A stretch of 64,000 nt of DNA from Flaviramulus sp. (lineage in GTDB: Bacteria > Bacteroidota > Bacteroidia > Flavobacteriales > Flavobacteriaceae), in the NCBI GenBank assembly GCA_030731745.1, contig JANQTJ010000046.1, positions 1-64,000 of the forward strand, written 5' to 3'. Positions 56,479 through 64,000 of this stretch are shown here, piece by piece. The notes under the pieces were generated by a model that ran no database searches, was not told the origin of the DNA, and saw only the letters and a list, made by a program, of their open reading frames with translations. Made by a program: the position numbers and the translations under genes. Within the stretch, counting starts at the first letter, position 1. The number at the start of each line of letters is the position of its first letter.

Positions 56479-57804
56479 ATGAAACATTTAAAAAATAGCA
56501 TTTATTTATTTATAATTTGCTTAGTAGTAAGTTGTGGTAAACCTGAGGTACATATAGAAATATCTCCAGAAGTATTTCATTCATCTGTAGATAAGGTTAT
56601 GGAAATTCAAATACATGATATTTTTTCCCCACCAGTAGCAAGTCGAATTTTTGCATATCCAAATATTGCAGCTTATGAAATTTTAGCTCAGAAAAGTTCA
56701 AAATTTAAGTCACTTGTAGGTACTGTAAAACATCTTAAATCCATTCCAAAAATGGATATTGAAAAAAATATCAATCTTGAATTAGCAGCAATTATTGCAC
56801 ATATGGAAGTTAGTAAGTCTTTGATTTTTTCAGAAGAGAAATTAGAAACTTTGCAAGATAGTTTATATCAAGAATGGCAATCGGTAAATGAAAATGAATT
56901 TAATGATACTAAAGCATATGCTCTAAATGTTGTAAGTTATATTATTGATTGGATGAAAAAAGATAACTATAACCAAACCAGAACAATGCCTAAATTTACA
57001 GTAGATACAGACGATCCTTCTCGATGGCAACCAACACCACCATCTTACATGGAAGGTATTGAACCACATTGGAGTAAAATCAGGCCTTTTTTATTAGATT
57101 CAGCTTCACAATTTAAACCAGTAAGACATCCAGAATTCTCGTTAGATAAAAACTCTAAATTTTATGAGGAATTAATGGAAGTTTACAATGTGAGTAAAGA
57201 GATTACAGAAAAAGGGGATAAATCTGAAGAAATTCAAATTGCTAAATTTTGGGATTGTAATCCGTTTGTTTCTGTAACAAGAGGACACTTTATGTTTGCA
57301 ACGAAAAAAATATCTCCAGGTGCACATTGGATAGGTATTACTAAAATAGCTTCAAGAAAAACAAATGCAAATGTTGAAGAAACGGTTAATGCTTATACAA
57401 AAACATCCATGGCTATTGCTGATGCTTTTATTAGTTGTTGGGATGAAAAATATAGAAGTAATTTAATTAGACCAGAAACGGTTATCAATCAAAATCTAGA
57501 TCCAGATTGGTTGCCTATTTTACAAACACCACCTTTCCCGGAATATACAAGTGGACACTCGGTAGTATCTGGTGCTGCATCTGTAGTATTAACAGAAATT
57601 TTTGGCGATAATTTTTATTTTAAAGATGACACAGAAATTCCTTTTGGAATACCTGTTAGAAACTTCAAATCTTTTTATGATGCTTCAACTGAAGCTGCTT
57701 TGAGTAGACTTTATGGTGGTATTCATTACAGAGCTGCCATTGATAATGGTTTAGATCAGGGTAAAAAATTAGGTCATTTCGTTGTTGAAAAATTGAATCT
57801 TTAG
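56479..57804 (+). CDS. vanadium-haloperoxidase / PAP2-superfamily lipoprotein
   Basis: A 441-residue lipoprotein (VVSC, Cys19) of the vanadium-dependent haloperoxidase-like branch of PAP2 phosphatases. The oxyanion pocket is visible: Lys324 and Arg331 in KYRSNLIRP, TSGHS with His360, and SRLYGGIHYRAAID with Arg410 and His416. The Asp usual four residues after His416 is Ala here, with Asp422 nearby, so chemistry may differ. It could be a haloperoxidase or an acid phosphatase; sequence alone does not decide. It ends the SusCD-VCBS gene run. Confidence 0.86.
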   Translation: MKHLKNSIYLFIICLVVSCGKPEVHIEISPEVFHSSVDKVMEIQIHDIFSPPVASRIFAYPNIAAYEILAQKSSKFKSLVGTVKHLKSIPKMDIEKNINLELAAIIAHMEVSKSLIFSEEKLETLQDSLYQEWQSVNENEFNDTKAYALNVVSYIIDWMKKDNYNQTRTMPKFTVDTDDPSRWQPTPPSYMEGIEPHWSKIRPFLLDSASQFKPVRHPEFSLDKNSKFYEELMEVYNVSKEITEKGDKSEEIQIAKFWDCNPFVSVTRGHFMFATKKISPGAHWIGITKIASRKTNANVEETVNAYTKTSMAIADAFISCWDEKYRSNLIRPETVINQNLDPDWLPILQTPPFPEYTSGHSVVSGAASVVLTEIFGDNFYFKDDTEIPFGIPVRNFKSFYDASTEAALSRLYGGIHYRAAIDNGLDQGKKLGHFVVEKLNL

Positions 57805-57876
57805 GCTTGCATTATTATCAAATTTTAGCTTTTAGATTCAATATTTAATAAAATATACTTCAATTATTTGTCAATT

Positions 57877-57890
57877 CGAAAACGATTTCG
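57877..57890. promoter_or_regulatory. LacI-family operator 3 (upstream of the GH13 gene)
   Basis: CGAAAACGATTTCG is identical to operator 1 at 36782-36795. It lies 73 bases after the haloperoxidase-like gene and 197 bases before the GH13 start, within a 283-base gap that otherwise shows no gene and no strong -7 box. Confidence 0.75.
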
Positions 57891-58087
57891 ATTAAAAATT
57901 TAGTTTTTATAGTTCATAAATTCTAAATTATACTAATAATTGATGAAATTGGTAATATTCTTTATTGCTTTAAAACTATTTTAAGATTAACAATATAGGA
58001 TGAAAATTATTTAATAGTTGGTAGTTAAGAATCAGTTTGTTGGCAATTCAAATGAGATTCATAAAAACCGATTAAATAAAAAAACAG

Positions 58088-59821
58088 ATGAAAAAAATAA
58101 TTTTATTATTATTAATCTTACTATCTATGAATAGTTGCAAAGAAAAAACTACAACACAAACAGAACCTACTACTGATAATTCAACATGGTGGAAAGAAGG
58201 TGTTCTCTATCAAATTTACCCTCAAAGTTTTAAAGATACAAATGGTGATGGATTTGGAGATTTTGGGGGTGTTATTGAGCAGTTAGATTATATAGAGAGT
58301 CTAGGTGTTACCATGGTTTGGATGAATCCTTTTTTTGAATCACCATTGGTTGATAATGGCTATGATGTAAGTGATTACAGAGCCATTCATCCTCGTTACG
58401 GCACCATGGAAGATTTTCAAGAAATGCTTGATGGTTTAAAATCTCGTGGTATAAAGTTTGTACTCGATGTGGTTGTAAATCATAGTAGTAATCAACACGA
58501 GTGGTTTAAACAAGCGTGTAGTTCTAGAGACAATAAATATTATAATTATTATCACTGGTGGCCAGCGGAAAAAGGTAAACCCCCATATAGGCACAGTCTT
58601 TTTGATCCTGAAGGAGCATGGGATTATAACCAAGCTACAAACTCTTATTATCTACATACCTTTGCAGAAGCGCAACCAGATTTGAATTGGGAAAACCCAA
58701 AATTGCGTCAAGAAGTTTATGATATCATGAAATTTTGGGCTGAAAAAGGGGTAGATGGCTTTAGAATGGATGCTTTTCAATTTGCCAGTAAAGATATCAC
58801 ATTTCCAGAATGGCCAGAGGGTCATGAAAAAGATTTTATAAAGTGGTATGGTATGAGACCACAATTACATGATTATTTAAAGGAAATGTATAAAGAAGTT
58901 ATAGAACCTTATAATGTATTTGCCGTAGCAGAAGGTTCTGGAAGTACATTGAAAGATGCTCACGATTTAGTTGATGAAGACCGTAAAGAACTTCAAACGG
59001 CCTACCATTTTGAATATGTTGATATGTCTAGAACTCCAGTTGGTTATAAACTAGCTGATTTTAAAGAAGTATTTACAAGATGGGATAAATCTTTTGCTGA
59101 AAAAGGTTGGATTGCTATTTTCTTATCCAATCATGACAATGCAAGGTTAGTAAATCGCTTTGGAAATGCTAGTCCAGAATTTAGAGCAGTTTCAACTCAG
59201 ATGCTAAATACTTTTCTATTGAGTATGCGTGGAACACCCTATACATATTATGGAGACGAATTAGGTATGACAAATATTGATATGCCTACTATTGAAGAAT
59301 ATGTTGATATAGAAGCTATAGGAAGATTTAAAAAGGCGCAAGCAGCAAATGCAGATATGGATGAGTTTATGGAGGTTCTCAATTATAGCTCAAGAGAAAA
59401 CGCACGTACACCGATGCAATGGAATGATTCTGTTAATTCGGGATTTACAATAGGTAAGCCTTGGAAAAAAGTTAATGAGAATTACAAAGAAATAAATGTT
59501 GAGCAACAAGACAAAGACCCTAAAAGTGTACTCAATCATTTTAGAAGCATGGTTAAATTTAGAAATAATAATAAGGTACTTGTTTATGGGGATTATCAAT
59601 TATTACAAGCTGAACATCCAGAGATTTATGCATTCACAAGAATTTTAGATGATAAGAAAATGCTAGTGCTTTTAAATTTTACAAATCATAATTCTAGTAT
59701 CACATTATCACAACTAAATAATATTAATGAAACCCTTATTAATAATTACGAAACTTTAAATATTGATAACGATGAAATCACATTGAAACCATACCAAGCA
59801 GTTATTGTTTCAATTAAATAA
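58088..59821 (+). CDS. GH13 alpha-glucosidase-type lipoprotein
   Basis: Hydrolyses alpha-glucosidic bonds in maltose, isomaltose, sucrose-type or similar oligosaccharides. The 577-residue protein has a lipobox MNSC (Cys17) and the GH13 barrel: YQIYPQSFKDTNGDGFGD, DVVVNHSS (region I), AQPDLNWENP (typical of the oligo-1,6-glucosidase/alpha-glucosidase subgroups), GFRMDAF with nucleophile Asp228, AVAEGSG with acid/base Glu282, and LSNHDNAR with Asp350. A C-terminal beta domain follows. The GH97 gene begins 17 bases later, so they share an operon under operator 3. Confidence 0.92.
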   Translation: MKKIILLLLILLSMNSCKEKTTTQTEPTTDNSTWWKEGVLYQIYPQSFKDTNGDGFGDFGGVIEQLDYIESLGVTMVWMNPFFESPLVDNGYDVSDYRAIHPRYGTMEDFQEMLDGLKSRGIKFVLDVVVNHSSNQHEWFKQACSSRDNKYYNYYHWWPAEKGKPPYRHSLFDPEGAWDYNQATNSYYLHTFAEAQPDLNWENPKLRQEVYDIMKFWAEKGVDGFRMDAFQFASKDITFPEWPEGHEKDFIKWYGMRPQLHDYLKEMYKEVIEPYNVFAVAEGSGSTLKDAHDLVDEDRKELQTAYHFEYVDMSRTPVGYKLADFKEVFTRWDKSFAEKGWIAIFLSNHDNARLVNRFGNASPEFRAVSTQMLNTFLLSMRGTPYTYYGDELGMTNIDMPTIEEYVDIEAIGRFKKAQAANADMDEFMEVLNYSSRENARTPMQWNDSVNSGFTIGKPWKKVNENYKEINVEQQDKDPKSVLNHFRSMVKFRNNNKVLVYGDYQLLQAEHPEIYAFTRILDDKKMLVLLNFTNHNSSITLSQLNNINETLINNYETLNIDNDEITLKPYQAVIVSIK

Positions 59822-59838
59822 AGATTAAATTACCAATT

Positions 59839-61974
59839 ATGGGAAAACGAAAACTTCAAGTCACCACATTTTTTTTAGGATTATTATTTTTTTCGGCATG
59901 TAAAAAAGCAGAAACAAATTTCACAGTTAATTCACCTAATACTAATATTTCAGTAGCATTTTCTCTTTCAGAAAAAGGTCAACCAATGTATATGGTTAAA
60001 CATAAAAATGAGACTGTTATTGATACTTCATATATGAGTTTTGATTTTAAAGATTTACCAGCTTTAAAAGATAATTTTAGAATTATAAATGCTACAACTG
60101 CCGTTTTTGATGAAAGTTGGGATATGCCTTGGGGAGAACAACTTACCGTTAGAAATAATTATAATGAACTAGTTTTAAATTTAGAAGAAGAAACGGAGGC
60201 TAAAAGAAAGCTCAATATTCATTTTAAAATATATAACGATGGTGTTGGTTTTAGATATGAATTTCCCGAACAAGAAAATTTAAAAGAAGTTTTAATTACA
60301 GATGAAAATACCGAATTCAATTTAACAGGCGACCATAAAGTTTGGTGGATTCCAGGGGATTGGGATATATATGAACATTTATACAACGAAACAAAATTCT
60401 CTGAAATTGATGCCCTTTCAAAGCGAAATCATGAAAATTTAGCGGCAACCTATATTCCAGAAAATGCTGTAAATACTCCAGTTACAATGAAAACTGATGC
60501 TGGTTTATATTTGAGTTTTCATGAAGCCGATTTAACTAATTTCGCAGGCATGACTTTAAAGATTGATCCTGCCAATTTAAATATGGTAAGTGAGTTAGTA
60601 GGTTCTAACAGATTAGGTGGAAAAGCAAAATTAACTTTACCGTTTAATACACCTTGGAGAAGTATACAAATAGCTGAAAAAGCAGGCGATTTAATAGAAT
60701 CTAAATTATCATTAAATTTAAATGAACCTAATGAAATAGGTGAAGTAGATTATTTTACTCCCATGAAATATGTGGGTATTTGGTGGGAAATGCATATTGG
60801 TAAATCTACATGGGATATGGAAGGAAGTCAAGATATGAATACTTGGACAGAAGGAAAATCTGCTACATCTAGACATGGAGCTACTACCGATAATGCTAAA
60901 AAATATATCGATTTTGCATCACAAAACGGGATTAAAGGTTTACTAGTTGAAGGTTGGAATACTGGTTGGGATAAATGGCTAGCCGAGGCTAATGCTCGAG
61001 AAGGTATTTTCGATTTTATGACACCTTACGCAGATTATAATTTTAATGAAGTCATGGCTTATGCTAAAAATAAAGGGGTTGAGGTTATTATGCATCACGA
61101 AACATCTGCAGCACCGCTTACTTATGAAAAGCAAATGGATGAAGCTTATAATTTTATGAAGGTCAATGGTATAAACTCGGTTAAAACAGGCTATGTGGGC
61201 GAAATAATTCCAAAAGGGGAATACCACCATGGACAGTGGATGGTAAATCACTATCATAAAGTTTTGGTTGATGCCGCTAAAAAGAAAATAGCTGTTAATG
61301 CTCATGAACCTATTAAAGCAACTGGAAAACGCAGAACCTATCCTAACGCCATAGCGCGCGAGGGTTTAAGAGGTCAAGAATTTAATGCTTGGGCAACAGA
61401 TGGTGGTAATCCACCAAACCATTTACCAACAGTAGCTTTTACAAGAATGTTATCTGGACCAATAGATTTTACACCAGGAGTTTTTAATATTAAATTCGAT
61501 GATTATAAAAAAGGAAATCAAGTAAATACTACATTGGCGCATCAATTAGCGCTATATGTTGTGATTTATAGCCCCATACAAATGGCTTGCGATTTACCTG
61601 AACATTATATATTAGATGGTAAAGTACATCCAGCATTTCAATTTATTACAGATGTAGGTGTAGATTGGCAACAAACAAAAGTTTTAGATGGCGAAGTTGC
61701 AGATTTTGTAACTATAGCAAGACAAGAACGAGAAACAGATAACTGGTTTGTTGGTGGAATTACCGATGAAAATGCTAGAAATCAAAACATTACTTTTGAT
61801 TTTCTTGAAGCTGGAAAAACGTATAAAGCAACTGTTTATAAAGATGCTGAAGATTCCCATTGGAATGATAATCCTCAAGCTTATCAAATTGAAAAAATTG
61901 AGGTTACAAATTCGTCAACCTATAATGTTAATCTGTCACCAGGTGGCGGTTTTGCAATCAGTATAATGCAATAA
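59839..61974 (+). CDS. GH97 alpha-glucosidase, SusB-type lipoprotein
   Basis: Inverting alpha-glucosidase acting on alpha-glucan oligosaccharides. The 711-residue protein has a lipobox FSAC (Cys21), an N-terminal beta-sandwich, and the catalytic barrel with Glu371 (LVEGWNTGWDKW), Glu421 (MHHETSAAP) and Glu490 (NAHEPIKATGKRRTYPN), the three Glu positions of inverting SusB-like enzymes rather than the Asp nucleophile of retaining members. The C-terminal domain is complete (DADSHW-like ..WNDNPQAYQIEKIEV). It is likely periplasmic or outer-membrane anchored, feeding glucose to the next transporter. Confidence 0.92.
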   Translation: MGKRKLQVTTFFLGLLFFSACKKAETNFTVNSPNTNISVAFSLSEKGQPMYMVKHKNETVIDTSYMSFDFKDLPALKDNFRIINATTAVFDESWDMPWGEQLTVRNNYNELVLNLEEETEAKRKLNIHFKIYNDGVGFRYEFPEQENLKEVLITDENTEFNLTGDHKVWWIPGDWDIYEHLYNETKFSEIDALSKRNHENLAATYIPENAVNTPVTMKTDAGLYLSFHEADLTNFAGMTLKIDPANLNMVSELVGSNRLGGKAKLTLPFNTPWRSIQIAEKAGDLIESKLSLNLNEPNEIGEVDYFTPMKYVGIWWEMHIGKSTWDMEGSQDMNTWTEGKSATSRHGATTDNAKKYIDFASQNGIKGLLVEGWNTGWDKWLAEANAREGIFDFMTPYADYNFNEVMAYAKNKGVEVIMHHETSAAPLTYEKQMDEAYNFMKVNGINSVKTGYVGEIIPKGEYHHGQWMVNHYHKVLVDAAKKKIAVNAHEPIKATGKRRTYPNAIAREGLRGQEFNAWATDGGNPPNHLPTVAFTRMLSGPIDFTPGVFNIKFDDYKKGNQVNTTLAHQLALYVVIYSPIQMACDLPEHYILDGKVHPAFQFITDVGVDWQQTKVLDGEVADFVTIARQERETDNWFVGGITDENARNQNITFDFLEAGKTYKATVYKDAEDSHWNDNPQAYQIEKIEVTNSSTYNVNLSPGGGFAISIMQ

Positions 61975-62016
61975 TTTAGCAGAATAACCAATTAAACTAA
62001 CTAATAACTTTAAGGT

Positions 62017-63330
62017 ATGAAACTAACTAAACCAAGATTATCGTTTTGGCAAATATTTAATATGAATGTTGGATTTTTAGGCATTCAATATAGTTTTGGA
62101 CTACAACAAACAGCCATCAACCCTATTTTTCTTTATTTAGGAGCCCCTGAAGATATGTTGCCTATTTTGAATATAGCAGGACCTGTAACGGGTTTGATTA
62201 TCCAACCTATTATTGGTGCTATGTCAGATAAAACATGGTCGGCAAGATGGGGAAGAAGAAAGCCTTATTTTTTAATAGGAGCCTTATTAGGTAGTATTTG
62301 TTTATTTGCATTTCCTCATAGTCCAGTTCTTTGGTTTGCAGTTGGGTTGCTTTGGATTCTAGATGTTGGAAATAATATGGCTATGGAGCCATACCGAGCT
62401 TTTGTTGGTGACAAATTACCAGAAAAACAATTAAGCTTAGGTTACCAAATGCAAAGCTTATTTGTAGGTGCTGGAATTTTATTAGCTAATGGATCTATTG
62501 TTTTATTTCAATATTTATTTGGTGGAGAATCTGTAGAAGAAACAGGAACGATTCCTCAATGGTTATATTATTCTTTTTTTATTGGTGCATTCTTATCTTT
62601 AACAACAATTCTTTGGTCTGTTTTTAAAACACCAGAAATACCTCCTACAGACGAAGAATTACTTGAAATTAATGAAATAAAAGGACTTTCATTAGGCAAA
62701 AGAATTTCCAAGCCCTTTATTGAAATTGTTGATGCCATTAAGCAAATGCCAAATTTTATGTGGAAAATTGGCGCTGTATATCTATTTCAGTGGTATGCTC
62801 TTTTTATTTATTGGCAGTTTACAACACCTTTATTTAAGTTAACTCTAGGCTTTTCTACTTCTGAGGCTGCATCCCAAGCCGCTAAAATGAGTTTAACTTA
62901 CAATATAGTTACAATGGTTGTAGCACTTGCCTTAGTACCGTTAACGTTGCGTTTTGGAGGAAAAAAAATATATGCTTTAAGTTTGATTGGTACAGCATTA
63001 GCTTTATTTATAATACCTTATATTTCCGATCCAACAACGGTTTTAATTCCTATGGTTTTATTTGGTATTGGGTGGGCTGCTATGATGGGAATTCCATATA
63101 CGATGGTTTCTAAAATAGTACCACAAGAACGACGTGGTGTCTACATGGGAATTTTGAATATGATGATAGTTATCCCAATGTTTATTCAAACATTAACTTT
63201 CGGACCTATTTACAAGTATCTATTAGGCAATAATGCTATTAATGCTATATTGTTTGCAGGTGTGTTTTTTGCTATAGCTGCTTTATTAGCGTTCCGTTTA
63301 AATGAAACAAAATCAGTAATTGAGGAATAG
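62017..63330 (+). CDS. SLC45/GPH-like MFS sugar symporter
   Basis: Inner membrane importer, probably of maltose, sucrose or related disaccharides. The 437-residue, about 12-span protein opens SFWQIFNMNVGFLGIQYSFG, with GLIIQPIIGAMSDKTW, RWGRRKPYFLIGA and MEPYRAFVGDKLP, characteristic of the SLC45-like MFS proteins seen in Bacteroidota alpha-glucan loci. It lies 42 bases after GH97 in the same orientation, the expected place for uptake of its products. Confidence 0.9.
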   Translation: MKLTKPRLSFWQIFNMNVGFLGIQYSFGLQQTAINPIFLYLGAPEDMLPILNIAGPVTGLIIQPIIGAMSDKTWSARWGRRKPYFLIGALLGSICLFAFPHSPVLWFAVGLLWILDVGNNMAMEPYRAFVGDKLPEKQLSLGYQMQSLFVGAGILLANGSIVLFQYLFGGESVEETGTIPQWLYYSFFIGAFLSLTTILWSVFKTPEIPPTDEELLEINEIKGLSLGKRISKPFIEIVDAIKQMPNFMWKIGAVYLFQWYALFIYWQFTTPLFKLTLGFSTSEAASQAAKMSLTYNIVTMVVALALVPLTLRFGGKKIYALSLIGTALALFIIPYISDPTTVLIPMVLFGIGWAAMMGIPYTMVSKIVPQERRGVYMGILNMMIVIPMFIQTLTFGPIYKYLLGNNAINAILFAGVFFAIAALLAFRLNETKSVIEE

Positions 63331-63348
63331 TTTTAATATGATGAAATT

Positions 63349-64000
63349 ATGAAAAATTTAGGTATTAAAATATCCATATACCTTAATTACTTTGTTTTTG
63401 CTATTTTGTTAAATAGCGTCGGGATTGTAATTGAGAAATCTATAGATGTTTACAAAGTAACTGAATCTCAAGCATCTGTTTTGGAAGGCTTTAAAGATTT
63501 GCCAATTGCAATCATTGCATTCATAATGGCTTCGTTTTTACCTCGTTTTGGTTATAAAAGAGCCATGTTAGTTGCTTTAGGTATTGTGTTTTTTGGATGT
63601 CTATATATGGTTTTTGGAAATACATTTTTTCACACTAAAGTTTTATTTTTATCTATAGGGGTAAGTTTTGCATTAATTAAATTATCCGTCTATTCACTTA
63701 TCGGGATATTAACAGAAACTAAAAAAGAGCACGCTTCCATGATGAGCTCTATTGAAGGATTTTTTATGGTAGGAATTGCTTTAGCCTATTTTTTATTTCC
63801 AGCATTTTATTCTGAAGATGAAAATTCTTGGTTAAATGTTTATTACTTATTATGTGTGATTATTTTAATTTCTTTCATTTTTCTACTTTTTTCTAAAATT
63901 AAATATGAAGTTGAAGCCATTGGGTCAACTTTAAAAGAAGATTTAAAAGAATCTGTAAAATTAATGGTTGTTCCTTTAGTTTTAGTTTTCATTATTTCAG
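63349..64000 (+). CDS. MFS transporter, cut by the window end
   Basis: Opens with MKNLGIKISIYLNYFVFAI at ATG 63349, 18 bases after the SLC45-like gene. About 217 codons are visible, forming at least six membrane spans with an MFS-like loop (LPRFGYKRAML) after span 2 and MMSSIEGFFMVGIA. The substrate is unknown; its location suggests it belongs to the same sugar operon. The 3' end lies outside the window. Two nearby ATGs (63338, 63341) run into TGA and are rejected. Confidence 0.85.
   Translation, partial: MKNLGIKISIYLNYFVFAILLNSVGIVIEKSIDVYKVTESQASVLEGFKDLPIAIIAFIMASFLPRFGYKRAMLVALGIVFFGCLYMVFGNTFFHTKVLFLSIGVSFALIKLSVYSLIGILTETKKEHASMMSSIEGFFMVGIALAYFLFPAFYSEDENSWLNVYYLLCVIILISFIFLLFSKIKYEVEAIGSTLKEDLKESVKLMVVPLVLVFIIS

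Overview
This is an AT-rich chromosomal segment of a member of the family Flavobacteriaceae (Bacteroidota). Several independent signs agree. RpoB and RpoC are of flavobacterial type. Promoters follow the Bacteroidota pattern (TTG near -33, TAnnTTTG near -7). A SusC/SusD pair sits in a polysaccharide-utilisation locus (PUL). Many exported lipoproteins have short hydrophobic signals ending in Cys, and ribosome binding sites are A-rich without Shine-Dalgarno sequences. There is no phage, CRISPR array or intact insertion sequence.

Layout. 1-9057: the end of the ribosomal/RNA polymerase cluster (rplL, rpoB, rpoC) and a DUF3467 gene, with clear hairpins between units. 9415-16076: housekeeping genes (prfC, idi, queD, manA, a tRNA-Thr, an alkB-type dioxygenase, a D-Ala-D-Ala dipeptidase). 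They surround a 570-bp gap at 14217-14784 that holds two probable small transcripts, one behind a sigma-54-type promoter. 16230-19069: an ECF sigma factor operon with a probable membrane anti-sigma protein and two exported proteins. 19120-23029: a DEAD-box helicase, a MOSC protein, then an ECF sigma/anti-sigma (RskA-like) pair divergent from a secreted fasciclin protein, the same partnership as mycobacterial SigK/RskA and MPT70/MPT83. 23209-27598: a lipoprotein type I pullulanase, an esterase, trmL, a small membrane protein and a SIMPL protein.

27628-34339: a complete tryptophan operon on the minus strand, trpL-E-G-D-C-(F-B)-A. Two things stand out. An attenuator precedes trpE, with a 15-residue leader peptide carrying three consecutive Trp codons, a terminator hairpin and a matching antiterminator segment. 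trpF and trpB are joined in one 611-codon frame. A GC-rich palindromic repeat interrupts the operon between trpB and trpA. 34416-36526: two thioredoxin-fold proteins, a rhodanese and a small coiled-coil membrane protein.

36889-64000 (continuing past the window): a carbohydrate-use locus. It has a sugar MFS transporter and GH32 beta-fructosidase, a LacI-family regulator, SusC/SusD, three tandem ~1,080-residue VCBS/FG-GAP + ASPIC/UnbV lipoproteins with a small lipoprotein between the first two, a vanadium-haloperoxidase/PAP2-like lipoprotein, a GH13 alpha-glucosidase, a GH97 (SusB-type) alpha-glucosidase, an SLC45-like MFS symporter and a further MFS protein cut by the window end. Three near-identical operators (CGAAAACGNTTTCG) lie upstream of the first transporter, susC and the GH13 gene, so the LacI protein probably controls all three units. 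The enzymes suggest a substrate with both alpha-glucosyl and beta-fructosyl bonds, such as sucrose-type oligosaccharides. The VCBS/UnbV-haloperoxidase module is the least explained and most interesting part; its first member also contains a run of eight G bases that could switch the gene on and off.
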